This document shows positions 23,540 to 55,901 of a stretch of DNA of 64,000 bases, one piece after another. Made by a program: the position numbers and the translations under genes. The DNA is from Hormiphora californensis (taxonomy: Eukaryota; Ctenophora; Tentaculata; Cydippida; Pleurobrachiidae): positions 8,153,298 to 8,217,297 of the forward strand of contig CM035353.1 of NCBI GenBank assembly GCA_020137815.1, read 5' to 3'. The notes beneath the pieces were generated by a model. The model saw only the letters and a program-made list of their open reading frames with translations. It was not told the DNA's origin and searched no databases. Numbering within the stretch: the stretch's first letter is position 1; each line of letters starts with the position of its first letter.

Positions 23540-24277
23540 TGGCTACAATGATTAAAATATTTGGAGGGGGATTTGTAATAACTATATTTGTATTTAGGGT
23601 AGCTACATATAGGGCTATAAAAGGAGAGAGGGCCGGGAGTTTAGTTAAGTTTAAGGTAACACATAGCTAAGAGAGGTGAGGACACATTTGGTGACTTGGG
23701 CTGGAGTCCATTTTTTTCAACTGTTCACCCCCCCCCCCTTTTACACACGTCTCACATTATGGCAAAAAACCACGTATGACGGGGAAGAGCACAATTTTGT
23801 GAGCCCGTAAAATTTTGGTTTGACGAATTTAGTTGAGAAACAAAGGCGTGAGAGCCAAAACAAGTTTTCTAAACGCAAATAAAAATAGTGCGTATGCAGG
23901 GGGGTGAACAGTTGAAAAAAAGGACTTTTTTAGGGGGTGCGGATCTGAGTAAACACACAGTTTAAATTAATTAAAAATAATTGATTAATTGATTTGAATA
24001 CAGGTATAAAATTAGGTTTAACATAATTTAAAATATAATGCATTGAGTTGATGAAAATAAGTTTAAAAAGGTGGTGGATATAATAAGTTAATAAAAATAT
24101 TGTCGGTTATACAATCGACACTGATTATCTAGGTATTAATTGAAAGAATTGTCTCTCATCATAAATTATTAAATTAATGATTGTTAAAAAATATTGAACG
24201 TTGGCCGTTGGGGTACGAAGTCCACAAACAGGGGACACCAGGGTTTCACCGGCAGAGTTGGCAGACTTTATCCTGAG
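23539..24277. other. Intergenic region with an inverted-repeat element
   Basis: AT-rich DNA between paralog 1 and the dioxygenase gene. Apart from the foldback element at 23704-23927 I see nothing coding in it. Confidence 0.55.
23704..23927. repeat. Short inverted-repeat (MITE-like) element
   Basis: Arms of about 28 bp (tttttttcaactgttcaccc near 23709-23733 and its complement near 23900-23925) enclose about 165 bp. The element sits just upstream of the ATG of paralog 1. Confidence 0.75.
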
Positions 24278-26338
24278 TCAGGTACTAGTTGATTGGTCAC
24301 ATGACTGTTTTCCCTCGCACTTGCTACACCCTGTGTTATAGCCTGACAAGGGACTTGTACTACGACTTATGACATAACGCCTTGATTCATATCCATCCTC
24401 CCATGGCTTAGTGTGATTCACCTTTAGTTTCTTAGGTTTAGAAGTTTCCGAGATCACTCTGTTTCCTTTCCTCTTTGAGCCAGGGACCCAGTTTTCCTTG
24501 TCTGGCCCATTCCCTGCTTTTTCAATCATCGCCCTGCGTTTTTCGTATGATGCAAACTCAACCCGTAGAAGACTTTTGACGTAAAATGAGATGTCCGATG
24601 CTTCATTTCCAAAGTAACCGTCCGCATTCCATTCAGTCCCTCCTACACTATCTGGTTCATGACCCATTTCCTTGTCAATTACCCAAATAGGCTGGATGTC
24701 GTCATTCAGGTTTCCAGTGGTTTCGAACGCCTCCCTTATGTCCTCATCACTCATTTTCTCAGAGGTACGGCAGCGATCAGGGAACTTTGGTGTTAAGTAT
24801 GGTCCAGAGCAACAGTCTTCAGTGTAATCGTGATCCACCATCGGTTGAAGGTAAATCTCGACACAACCACCAGTCTTTTCAGCGGCTAACAACGCCGCTT
24901 TACCTATAACTGCGTCTTTACCCTTGAGGGCAGCTACCTGAGCCGAGGTCAGCGGTTCTTCAGCAGAGTCTTCATAGTTTGGGAAGACCTGTTCGTTAGT
25001 GTAGAGATGAAAACACGGGAACGCAAGAAAGGTTAGACGTTGTTTTAATTTTGGCTCTCCACCTCTTTTCTTCTCCCATTCACGAGTTATATCAATGACT
25101 AGGGGATTGATAGGTAAGAAGGACTCGTCATTACAGAATTCCACAAACTTCGCGGCTAAGGAAGCAGCCTGCTCTGAAGAGGTTGGGCGTTTTGGAACAA
25201 TCATACTGTTCAGATCCTCTGAAGCAAGCTCCTGCACAAGTTTCTCCTTGACTCGCAAGAGAAATGCAACTGTGATGCGTATCCCTTCCTCTACCTTTAA
25301 TACCTCGTGGTCAATGTCACAGAAAAATGCGGCAATACGAAGCTCTGTTGGGTCAGGTAGTTGCCAATTAAACCTTTTCCTGTCCCAAGAACAGCTTGGA
25401 ACAGCTTTGTGACCTTCCAAGACAACCTTCTTCTTTAAACCCTCTCCAACAGAGATCTCCAAGGCCCCACCCTCGTAATATGCTCCAGGCAGCTGAACAA
25501 GGAGAGTACCGATCATGTCACTACCTCGAGGGGTATCTTTGTGTTTCTTGAAGTGGCCTCCCTTCCCGTACATGTTTAGACTGTATTGCTCAGCAACCAG
25601 GTCAAATCTCTCAGTGTCAATTCCAAGATTTTTCTGGACTTTACTCAGGATTCCTGATGATGCTAAAGCATCGCCCAGATTCACTGGGTTTGTATTCTCG
25701 CTGGTATTGAGTTTGACCATGACTTCAAACCGTTCAGCTGGAAGCTGCAGTGCATCACGGACTTCGGTATCGTACTTCGTCTGAAATAGCAAAAGTTGTT
25801 AGAGTCTACCATAGTCTAGAAGCACAGAAAATTGAATTCTAAAAGCTAGACTCAACGCCAGACAGTTTTAGTCTAACATTGTTAGACTTCTCACCCCCCT
25901 TCTCACCTCACTTCCAAGACCGAAAGCTGCCTGTGGCATAGCCTCTCGAAGTGGAGCAAATCGATCCAGCTGTTCGACAAGTGCTGCTTCACGTTCATTC
26001 ACCCAGCTTGGTTTCTCTGGTTCCCTGTTAAAATAACTCCGAGATTTTGATTTCCCTTTCTGCTTTGGCTTGTCCTTAACTTCCTGTTTCTTAACTTCTT
26101 TCGCAATATTATCCTTATTGGGAGCTAACATAAGAGTAGTACCCAAGGGAACGATCTCGTCATCACTTTCTGCAGAACTTGGAGGGAGCTTGAGAAGGAG
26201 TTTGGGTGCCTCACGGAGCTTTAAACATGCAGTAGTTGCAAACTCACAAGATAACTCAGACAGGATCACCTCTAGCTCCTTACCCTTATCCTCAGCATAC
26301 TGGATACTGGTAACTAGGTTGGGATCATCAGACTTCAT
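24278..26338 (-). CDS. 2-oxoglutarate/Fe(II)-dependent dioxygenase (prolyl-hydroxylase-like fold)
   Basis: I read two exons: 25906-26338 (start codon at 26338) and 24278-25780, for about 645 residues. Exon 1 gives a polar N-terminal region with a Lys-rich stretch. Exon 2 holds the double-stranded beta-helix core. Numbering from the first Met of the exon 2 frame, the iron triad fits His84-Lys-Asp86 (HxD, in HFKKHKDTPRG) with distal His162 (DIDHEVL), and Arg172 (GIRITVAFLL) is placed to bind 2-oxoglutarate. GxxYxGGAL before the distal His is typical of P4H-like members. Such enzymes hydroxylate proteins or other substrates; the substrate here cannot be told. A long C-terminal extension has no domain I know, and a basic KRKGNR region could be nuclear. 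The paralog genes flank it on both sides, same strand. Confidence 0.8.
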
Positions 26339-26512
26339 CTTAGTACATGGACTGAGAACGAATTGGGTGTTACTACGTGACTGGGGAGGTATATATGGAA
26401 ATGAAAGAGTGACACGGTTTTCCGATTTGGCAAAAATTGGAAAATAGACTTGTGTGAAACAAATCTAAATAAAAGCTTATTAGAACGGATGAGTTATATA
26501 CGATTACTACTG

Positions 26513-27461
26513 TCAACTTTTACTATGTTTAGCCATGTCTTGGAATTCCTCCGGGTGGAGTTTCACCATGACCTTTGACAAAAGTTCACTATCATCCACC
26601 ACAATACCCTCTTTCAAGTTCATAATAGCTGCTGCTATCCTCTCAACACAATCCTCTACTCTTCTCTTTTTTTGTCTGGCACTGAGATCTTCATATGGTT
26701 TCCTGGTTTCTTTGTTGATATTCAGGCCAAGGTCTTGTAGCCCCCTCCTTCCAGGCAACTCGACAACTGTAAAGTCTTGCATAGTCTCCAGGATCTGTGG
26801 ACGTGTTGGATCTTGTTCGTCACGTTCCATTAATGAATACTGAAAGGGAAACAGTTGTCAACCACCAATAGTTCCACCAATTAACATTATTATATACAAC
26901 ATCAACTGACCGCTTCGTGGATTCTCCTGTAGATCTTATCACGCTCCTCTTGAATGAAAGTGATCTCGGGTCCTGGTAGGAAGTTATCATCGCAATACAT
27001 CTGCAGGATGACTGGGCCACTGGTGCAACTTCCTGGCCCTGTGGTCTTCATAGCACGCTGTCTATTCCAGTATAGGTCGTGGTAACTTATCTTGAACTGA
27101 AAATATGATGTTCTAACAAAGCAAATGAAACACCTTCTTCTATTAAAATTGAATTGACGTCCACTCTTGATTCTTTCACTCTTTCGCTGTATTTTCTTTG
27201 GGTTAGAACATTTCATCTCGATTACCGCTAACATTTATCAGCCTTATTGTAAAAAATACAGCAATAACAATATATGGTATATCAAAACCTCGATATGTTG
27301 AGTGCAAGTATCCGATTTCCCAGCCTCGATTTTAACTGATTTCCCAAGGGCTTCTGACGGACCAGGCTCTGTTTCAATCTTTCGCTTTTCTGCAACGTTT
27401 ATAACAGGAGGAGTCTCGTTAGGCCTTGAATAGCTTTTTACCGGTTGATTGAATTTGAATC
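26513..27461 (-). CDS. Uncharacterised protein, paralog 2 of a pair (5' end not found)
   Basis: Visible exons are 27289-27461 (KRKIETEPGPSE, acidic/basic and disordered in appearance), 26911-27097 (ISYHDLYWNRQRAMK ... MYCDDNFLPGPEITF) and 26513-26839 (YSLMERDEQD ... VVELPGRRGLQDL ... KLHPEEFQDMAKH). Exons 2 and 3 align with the gene at 22648-23539 and share its intron position. The donor after the first visible exon (GTTTTG) is weak, so that exon is less certain. No start codon is seen in the first visible exon. A CR1 element begins only about 75 bp upstream, so the true first exon may lie beyond that insertion, past 31 kb, or have been lost. Function unknown. Confidence 0.6.
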
Positions 27462-27647
27462 CTAGAAAGTAAAAATTTTGAGTACTCTGACAGTTTGACG
27501 GTTTTCACTATTATAAGTTGCATTAAGCAAATAATAGTTTACAAGTTTACAAGTTTACAAATAAAGTTATGGTGATACACAACAGATCTTCCCTTTATGG
27601 GTCCACCTAAATAAAAATCAAAATAATCGTCTCCTCACGCCCTATCT

Positions 27648-30623
27648 CTAGACACATACAGCACATTGAGGGGAAATATCGTTGGGAACTGACGGATAAC
27701 CTCTGACAGGGGGACGGTCATAAAAGCCTGTCAGGTAATTGCCCAGGGATGATTTGAATTGACCTAAGCTTCCGCAAGAGTTAACGGCCGCTGGCAACCT
27801 GTTCCACAGGTGAGCAGCTCTCGGTCCGAAGGAAGAATGGAACTGATTCGCTCTCCAGGTCTCAGCCCGATATGGAAACGGTGGTGGGACTAACCTCATA
27901 CCCAACCTTGCACTGTGTTGGAACACAAGGTTTGCTGAATTCGGAACAAACCCATGGATCGTCTTCCACACATGTATCAACATATAACGTTGTCTTCTGC
28001 GTTGAAGAGACATCAGGTTGAGAACCTTCAATCTTCCCCAATAATCATGATTCTGCATTCCCTCGAGACGTCTTGTAAAACACCTTTGAACGTTCTCAAT
28101 TGACTTGATGTCACCAGCCTTTGTTGGGTTCCAGACCAGGCAACAATACTCCAAAATTGGTCTGACCAGTGATTTGAAGAGTTGTAACATTACCTCTGGT
28201 GACCGGTCTCTAAAAACACTGAAAATCCATCCAGATAAAAGAGAGGCTTTCCGCACAATGATGGAAATGTGCTTGGACCACGAGCCATCTGAAGACATCT
28301 GAACACCCAAGTCACGGACATCGGGTTCGGGAATCAGTTGAACTCCAGAGTCTGTAGTGTACGAACTCATTTCAGTTGAAAAAGGAAGTTCCTTGAAGAT
28401 TGCTGATTTGTTCAGTCTATAACTCAAGAGCTGAAACTTTTGATCATGGAGGACCATATTATTCACTTTGGCCCATTCCGTGACCCTCAGAAGATCTGCC
28501 TGCAAGCCAGCCTGATCGACCATATCTGAAATGGCTTTCATTAACTTAGTATCATCAGCAAAGGTGAGACACATACTGCCATCCAGTACAGACTCCAGAT
28601 CCAGTATGTAAATAAGGAAGAGAAGAGGACCCAGGACACTGCCCTGCGCCACCCCGCTGAGCACCTCCACCCATGATGTCCTCACTCCGTCCACCATAAC
28701 ACACTGTTGCCTACCCAGGATCCACGCACTGATCCACTGAAGTAGTTTTCCTCCGATCCCGTACCTTTTCAACTTGGCCAGCAGCACATAGATATCCACT
28801 GAATCGAACGCTTTCGAAAAATCTAAGTAAATCACGTCTACTTCACGGTCCCCACAGAGCTCTGTCAGGATGAAATCAACATGGGATAACAGTTGGGACA
28901 TAGTACTACGACCTTTCCGAAATCCATGTTGTGTTTCACTCTGTAATTCCATATCGTCCAAATAATCAGCTATCCTCTGTCTAACAAGCCGCTCAAACAC
29001 CTTCGACAAGTGACTGGTGATAGACACCGGCCGATAATTCTCTGTTCTGGATTTAGACCCCTTTTTAAATATGGGTGTTATGAACTGTTGTTTAAGACAA
29101 TTTGGAACAGTTCCGTTTGCAAATGACTTGTTCCATAGCATCCATATAGGATAAGACAAGCTGCTGTTACATCGTTTCAGAATACATGAAGGAATACAGT
29201 CCGGAGGTGAGGCCGAAAAAAGTTTCAGTTCCTCCAATGCACTCTGGATACAATTCTGTGAAAACTCCATGCTGGTCAGGATCTCACCAAGGTCCTCAAT
29301 GTTACCCGCTGCCACAGAGGGATCAATTGCCGCAGGATCGCTGAAAACGCTAGCAAACTGATGTTGTAGTAAGTTAGCCTTCTCCAGGGGGTCCACAGTT
29401 AAGGAACCATCCGCACGCTCAAGGGGGGCAACTGATGATTTAACCTTGGAGTTCTTTTTAACGTGAGTATAAAAGTACTTGGGGTTCACCTTGATAGCAC
29501 CCACAGCCTTCCTCTCCACTTTCTTGTCCCTTGATATCAGATGGGATTTGATTTTCTGAACTAAGCATTCCATCTCCGATTTCCACTTTACTGAATCGTT
29601 CTCACGTTTATCAAGTTTACGCCTCCTGCTAGTCAGATGCCTGAGTTCTTTGTCTACAAGGTCCTTCCGCATTTTCTTCACTCGACAATGAGACTTGACA
29701 ACCTTGAAAACTCTGTCTCGAATAGCTTCCACAAACAGTGACCCATCCTCATCACCCAGGACCTCGCATTCAACTAGCAGTTGGTCCCAATCAGTAGCGG
29801 CGAGGTCAGCATCGATACTCGTAAAGTCGGCTGAATGGAGATCCAGTTGCCGATAACCTTCAAGTTTACTAGGCAGAAATAGACTTGCTGGACCGAGAGG
29901 GTTGAAAGTGAGGTGGCATGACACCCACAAATGATCTGATACACCCTCATCAGTAATGGAAATGTTGCTGAAGTAGTCCGGTCGGTTGGTGAACACTAGA
30001 TCTAACGTATTGTTGCCCCTGGTAGGGCTCTCTACAACCTGGGATAGAAAGTTCGTGTCCATAAAGTCCGATACTACATTGTAGTTGGGCTGATCAACCG
30101 GAACCGATGACCCGTCAACCCAATTGAAGAGAGGGAGATTGAAATCCCCTAATACTACCACTTCTGGTAACCCACTCTCACTGTACTTATCTATAAATGA
30201 CTGTAATGTGTTCATGAGTCTTTGGAAGTCCAACACACTTGACTCTGATCGATACACAGCTGCAAATATAGTATTTATTTGGCTAACATAGACAGCTTTT
30301 AAATTGTTATACAAACTAGCAAAACATATACTATCAGAAACAGCCAGCGACGAGTGAACATACAAAGCACAGCCTCCACCAACTCTGCTCACTCTGTCAC
30401 TCCTATAAACGTTATATCCTGGTATCTCAACCTGAGCATCTGAGTGATACCCTTTAAACCAGGTTTCAGTTACTGCAATAGCTACTGTCGGAGTTTTCTC
30501 ATTTCTTATACAATCTCTAATAAGACCGAGTTTCCAGCACGTATCACCTGCCGGACTTAAACTCCTTGCATTAAGCAGTAGTAGTTTACTTGTAGTCGAA
30601 ACAGTCCCTAACGATCTCTCCAA
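27648..30623 (-). CDS. CR1 ORF2: endonuclease and reverse transcriptase, intact
   Basis: A 991-residue uninterrupted frame. The N-terminal 230 or so residues form the endonuclease (LLLNARSLS, VTETWFKG, GGGCALYVHS, VVLGDFNLP, SDHLWVS). The central part is reverse transcriptase: GFRKGRSTMSQLL, IYLDFSKAFDSVD, GVAQGSVLGPLLF, and FADDTKL near residue 688, where FADD replaces the commoner YADD as in many CR1/Jockey elements. The C-terminal region (LVRPILEYCCLVWNP, MQNHDYWGRL) is the usual post-RT segment. The enzyme nicks target DNA and copies its RNA in place. The lack of stops or frameshifts suggests recent insertion. Confidence 0.93.
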   Translation of the reverse strand: MERSLGTVSTTSKLLLLNARSLSPAGDTCWKLGLIRDCIRNEKTPTVAIAVTETWFKGYHSDAQVEIPGYNVYRSDRVSRVGGGCALYVHSSLAVSDSICFASLYNNLKAVYVSQINTIFAAVYRSESSVLDFQRLMNTLQSFIDKYSESGLPEVVVLGDFNLPLFNWVDGSSVPVDQPNYNVVSDFMDTNFLSQVVESPTRGNNTLDLVFTNRPDYFSNISITDEGVSDHLWVSCHLTFNPLGPASLFLPSKLEGYRQLDLHSADFTSIDADLAATDWDQLLVECEVLGDEDGSLFVEAIRDRVFKVVKSHCRVKKMRKDLVDKELRHLTSRRRKLDKRENDSVKWKSEMECLVQKIKSHLISRDKKVERKAVGAIKVNPKYFYTHVKKNSKVKSSVAPLERADGSLTVDPLEKANLLQHQFASVFSDPAAIDPSVAAGNIEDLGEILTSMEFSQNCIQSALEELKLFSASPPDCIPSCILKRCNSSLSYPIWMLWNKSFANGTVPNCLKQQFITPIFKKGSKSRTENYRPVSITSHLSKVFERLVRQRIADYLDDMELQSETQHGFRKGRSTMSQLLSHVDFILTELCGDREVDVIYLDFSKAFDSVDIYVLLAKLKRYGIGGKLLQWISAWILGRQQCVMVDGVRTSWVEVLSGVAQGSVLGPLLFLIYILDLESVLDGSMCLTFADDTKLMKAISDMVDQAGLQADLLRVTEWAKVNNMVLHDQKFQLLSYRLNKSAIFKELPFSTEMSSYTTDSGVQLIPEPDVRDLGVQMSSDGSWSKHISIIVRKASLLSGWIFSVFRDRSPEVMLQLFKSLVRPILEYCCLVWNPTKAGDIKSIENVQRCFTRRLEGMQNHDYWGRLKVLNLMSLQRRRQRYMLIHVWKTIHGFVPNSANLVFQHSARLGMRLVPPPFPYRAETWRANQFHSSFGPRAAHLWNRLPAAVNSCGSLGQFKSSLGNYLTGFYDRPPVRGYPSVPNDISPQCAVCV

Positions 30624-30997
30624 TAACTTTGATTCGGGCGTATCTTCTCTATATCCTCGAACCTCTGGTCCAGCATCTGTTTCATTCTCACTTCCATTCT
30701 CCCTAACAGTCTCTCTAAAAAAGCATCATCGTCGAATCGGGATGGTTCACGTGTGCCATTGGAGCTACCACTCGGATTTTGGGATCGTGGTATCTCCGTA
30801 TCTCTAGCGTAGGTCGCTAACTCCATACCTGAACGTGGTTCAGTAATTGGCGATGAGGGCTGATTTAATTTGATGGGGGAATCTTTTTCTGGTGATTGGG
30901 CGGATGAAGGGCAGTTCGGGGGAGACGCAGGAGGGGCAACAATTTGCGCAAAAATATCACTTGGTGAAATTATTGCATGTGAAGTGTCACTTAACAT
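30608..30997 (-). CDS. CR1 ORF1, short Pro/Ser-rich protein
   Basis: A 129-residue frame whose end overlaps the ORF2 start by 16 bases in a different frame. It is Pro/Ser-rich for 90 residues, then a charged probable helix (FLERLLGRMEVRMKQML). There is no zinc knuckle, unlike the element at the left edge. Its assignment as ORF1 rests on position. Confidence 0.6.
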   Translation of the reverse strand: MLSDTSHAIISPSDIFAQIVAPPASPPNCPSSAQSPEKDSPIKLNQPSSPITEPRSGMELATYARDTEIPRSQNPSGSSNGTREPSRFDDDAFLERLLGRMEVRMKQMLDQRFEDIEKIRPNQSYWRDR

Positions 30998-31100
30998 TGC
31001 CGGTGGTCCTCATAAAGACTGAGTTCAAAACTGAAGGGCGAAGGCTGAAAAACGTCGTACAGACGGTCAGTGAGCAAACTTCAAAATTCTTTTTTTGTGA

Positions 31101-31617
31101 ATCTGACGGCATCGGAAAAAAGTATCGTTTTTAAAAAGCCAAGAAAAAACTGCGCGCGCTTACACGCGCAAAACTAAACACGCGCAGTTGATATTTCAAA
31201 TCATGCGTTCTTGGCGCGTTTTGAGGATCAACACGGGTTTTATCTGGGGTACCATGAGAGGGAGGGAGTCGAGCAGTACAAGACTCCAAGTGTCTGGCAG
31301 TGTTATGCCAGACAGAGCTTTCTTTTAAGCCACGGTGGTTTCTATAGCTATATCCATATTCCATGACCATAACAGTGTTATTAACACAAACTAATATAAA
31401 AAAAACTTCATTTATGGTTTTGGTAAGGATATACATCAAAATGGAATGGGTCACGATATAAATATCTTCATTGGTTCTGGTTATCAACAATCACTTTAGA
31501 AAACATAAGCACAATCAAAGGAAATTATAATACTGATGGTATGATAAGTTAAAGTACAAAATAGTTTTTACATGCGTATCCTTTTAAAACTGACAATCTG
31601 AACTTATTACAAACACT
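31101..31617. other. Spacer between the CR1 element and the ABCC gene
   Basis: Contains a cgcg-rich patch near 31150-31220 and the likely 3' UTR of the ABCC gene. No coding region is supported. Confidence 0.5.
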
Positions 31618-52111
<20,494 letters not shown>

Positions 52112-53528
52112 CTATCAATCAAACAATATCAGGGGTTAGAGACAATTTGATAATGAAGGCGGCTAAATATATTGACACTTTATACTGCCTCATAGAGAGA
52201 CAGGCGGAGACATGGAAAACGGTACAAGACCGAAACAAAAACAAACACAGATCGACCAACGGTAGAATCTACCGTAGATGAGAGAGGCAGAAAAACACTC
52301 CACTAGCTAGAGTAAGGGGTTACTCAACAACTGGGAGCAGCTTAGTGGTGAGGTAATACATTTTATCTTTTAAGTTCAACTTGATACCTGCCACGGGGGA
52401 ATTTTGTTGCATATGTAATCTCTGCAAAGAAATTCAAGGCTTTGAATTTTATTCGGCATGTCCTAAACAGATTCATGGCATAATTGCAAATGTGGGGAAT
52501 CATGGGATGTAAAAAGAAGGTTTGACATTGAAGATGGTAAGTGTGCACCCGACCCTTCTTTAGTAATTCGATAATCGATTCTTTAGTAATTCGGTTGTTT
52601 GTTTGTTTGTTTGTTAAAGACGTCTTAGGAACCTGGGATACTGAGTTCTCCCCCTCATCTTGGTCTACTCTGATAGTATTTTCATGCTAGCCTTGATGGA
52701 AAATATAGGGGAGACCCCAGTAACTCAGTCTTACTTCAACCGACATACACGATACCCAGTGGTACCCTTATTGGTACCGAGCACAGAGTCTGATGCGGGG
52801 GACATCGCTGTCCTGGGTATCGTGCCGGATCTTGAAATGTCTCCGACGTGGAGGGATTTTGGAAGAAGTGGGAATCGGGAAGAATAGAAGAGAGAGGTTG
52901 AGGAGCACATTTCTGATCTGAGAGGTCCCCATGATGACTCGAGGACAGTCGGGGAGATCAGAATGGCTATAATGGAGGATGGATGTGTGAAGGATTATCG
53001 TCCGTTGTAGTTAAGTCAAGACATAGTTCCTGTAACAGTTGGAGGGTAAGGTATATGGGAAAGGGAAGTGAACGGAGTGGATATAGTTTTCATGAATATA
53101 TTAAATGGGTGGGAGCTGTGTGTGCTTGGCTGATCGTGGTAGAGGGATATGGCTGTCATTCCAGTTAACACTGCATTACAGAACCACCAGGAGATTTTGG
53201 GCTGTGGGAACCATAACCTGGGTGGTAGGAAAGGTGGCGGGCGTGGAGATAGCAGCCAGGATACGATGGATCTTATCATGGCTTCTATTTCCTTGTGAGT
53301 TGGGATGCAAGAACAGATATACTAGTACAGGACAGGAGAAAGACCTTATAATATAACATCGAGATGTAAATATATATGCCTAAGGGGGGGGGGGGGGAGG
53401 GAGTAAGGTAGGGTAGGAGAGGATGGGATGGTAGGGCGTATTGGGGTAGAACTAAAGAAAATAACAAGATTGGAAAAATAAGTAAGAGAAGTGTAAAAGT
53501 AAAAAGTACAGTCGAGTCAGTAAAAGAG
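52112..53528. other. Upstream of the ABCC gene: no gene confirmed
   Basis: Contains a GTTT tandem run (52590-52614) and, near 53385, a G12 run. 53285-53528 is probably the 3' UTR of the retroelement fragment at 53529-54479. The missing ABCC first exon should lie here or further right, but I cannot place it. A + strand frame at 52660-52887 has no recognisable domain. Confidence 0.45.
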
Positions 53529-54479
53529 TCACAAAAATTCGAGTGCGTGGAAGTCAATGGTGTGAAGGAACTTGAGAATGGGTCTGGCATCGATCTTGTG
53601 AGGAATGGGAATGTAGAAGTGGAAAAAGTGTTTGTTACGTTCTCTCCAAAGGGCTTCACAGTGACAGAGAATGTGATGGTTAGACTCCGAGTCTAAATTA
53701 CAGTATCTGCAAGTGTTGTCCGATATGGCCCCTATTTTGAAAAGGAAAGATTTGAGGGGGTAACGGTTAGCTAGAAAGTTTGATAGAAGCCTTAAGTCTG
53801 ATGAGTTGAGTTCGTTGAGAGTTTTAGACATATCAGAGTTAATGATGGCCGGGGCTAGCAGGTTAGTGGATTTGGAGTTTTCTAGGAGTTTCACTAGATC
53901 TGCTTGTCTGTTGAATGATCTCTGAACGGAGGATATGTGTTTCCAAACGGAGGGTGAGGTTGGGATCGATTTCATCGGCAGTGTGGACGAGTTTGCTGCT
54001 GATTTAGCTAGTGCGTCCGCCGCTTCATTCCCATGTAGACCTATGTGGGCTCGACACCATGTTACAGTCACTTCGTGTTTTTCTGCCAGTTGGTTAAGAA
54101 GAGAGTAGGTCTTCAATGTTAAACTGCTGCGGGTTGTTACTCCGTCCAGTTGGATGACACATGAGGAACTGTCTGTGGCAAATTGCAGCGTGGACCGAGT
54201 TTGGGTGCTGGTGAGGAGGTGTTCCACAGCGTCCTGAATTGCAGCCATTTCTGCTTGCGGTACCGTGCAATCATCATTCAGTTTGATTCCACATTCCTCA
54301 GTTCTCTCATTTTGCTTGTTGAAGATGACCCAGGCGGCTCCAGTCTGCTTGTCAGTTTTGGAACCATCCGTGAATATCCATAGGTCTGCGTCGAGGATGG
54401 TTACGGGAACAGATGGATCTGGATGTATTACTTTGAAGCTTTGGGGGGGGGGGAAGGAGGGTGGGTAATTCGGTTTCAA
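53529..54479 (-). pseudogene. Retrotransposon fragment: RNase H domain and C-terminal zinc-binding tail
   Basis: A 316-residue frame with an RNase H fold carrying its full acidic set: IFTDGSKTD (Asp), VPQAEMAAIQ (Glu), FATDSSSC (Asp), then WCRAHIGLHGNEAADALAK (His and Asp). It continues into a C-terminal part with CRYCNLDSESNHHILCHC, the CCHC-type tail of I/Jockey-like LINEs. No reverse transcriptase precedes it: the copy is 5'-truncated near 54480, next to poly(G)/poly(C) tracts (54441-54451, 54507-54520). It is a dead remnant or an RNase H domain left in isolation. Confidence 0.82.
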
Positions 54480-55612
54480 GAGATGATAAAGATAATCCGG
54501 TCATTCCCCCCCCCCCCCCGGTCACTTTTGATATTGAAATGTTGTAGATTATAAGGCGTCTATGTAGATAGATGGAGAGCTGACATGTATTATTAATACC
54601 TCATGAAGCAGATGCAAACTCAGAATAGTACACCCAGTACAAGTTTCTCTTTTCTCTCCCTCTCTCTCTCCACTCATTATGTCCTACATACTTGTAGTGC
54701 CAGTTTCCTCTTTTTAGTACTTCCTTATAGACCTGGGGAACAGGCCCAAAACTGCCCATACTGTGAGCTAATATGGAGTCTGGACTATACCATGGATGTT
54801 GTGATGGTCACAGTTCACACGGTACTTCATGGTACATATTATGTACCGGAAACCGCATTGCAAAGAATTATGCCCACCTCCTGCCACCATACTGGCAGAA
54901 CATTGTAGCACTGATAACTGGTCATTGATCTGCTCTCCACGCATTTCATAGCTATGTACTGTCTCTTCCAGAGAAATCCTTTAACTTGGGGTAGGCCTGG
55001 GAGTTGAAGAACTTGCTAAATGTTGCCCCGGCCAGTTCTCAAAACTCTCTAGCATTGTGAATAACTATATTGCCCAGAACTATTATTGTCCATAACTATT
55101 GTCCTTATGCTGGTAAGGCTTCTGCATACATTTGCTTCTGACAACATACCACTGCAGAATCACCAGTATACCTGCTTGCAGCAACATTCACGGTATCATA
55201 ATTGTGTTAAAACTGTCGATGCAGTGGATCATACCCAGGTATACTACCGCTGCCGCTGTTGTTTCTGCAGTTAACCACAATAACTTGCAACTTGTCGTGT
55301 TTTGGTCTCTTTTGAAAAGGTGTATTGACAATACAATTCAGGCCAGAAACCATGCTTACGAACTGAGTCGTTAGACCAATTAAATTGAATCCCGGATAAA
55401 CACATCTCATTGGTCTTCATTTCACATATTACTTGGTGACACAGTCACCCTTACAACTCGCGTGTAGCGCGCCAAAACGAAGCCCGCATAGCGGGCTGAG
55501 TTGTGACGGCGCCACCAATCATATTACACGTGACACATGTTGTACCGCAGCTAAATTGGCCATAACGAGAAGGTCGAAAACTGTAGAATAAAAGAAACGG
55601 AGAAAGAGAGAG
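54480..55612. other. Intergenic stretch, no gene seen
   Basis: Has a C14 tract and otherwise unremarkable sequence. Short ORFs here lack domains or splice support. Confidence 0.45.
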
Positions 55613-55757
<145 letters not shown>

Positions 55758-55901
55758 CAGCATTGCTGAAGCAGAATGGTAACAGAATTTTAATTACAAC
55801 CCGTGGTAATTGCATCTCTTGTGCGTTTGTACATTTTGTTCAGTTTATGATATAAAACCTGATACATTTCTAACGACTCTCAACAATCTACATTTTTACA
55901 G

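Larger units (their letters stand above)
27536..31100 (-). mobile_element. CR1-type non-LTR retrotransposon, near full length
   Basis: ORF1 (30608-30997), ORF2 (27648-30623) and a 3' end made of three perfect copies of the octamer agtttaca (27536-27559) define the element. A 3' end of tandem octamers is a hallmark of CR1 elements. The 5' end is approximate. It lies just upstream of paralog 2 and on the same strand. Confidence 0.88.

Noticed and set aside
24278-25792. Antisense ORFs at 25095-25412 and 25515-25784
   Set aside because: They lie opposite the dioxygenase exon and show no domain of their own; shadow frames.
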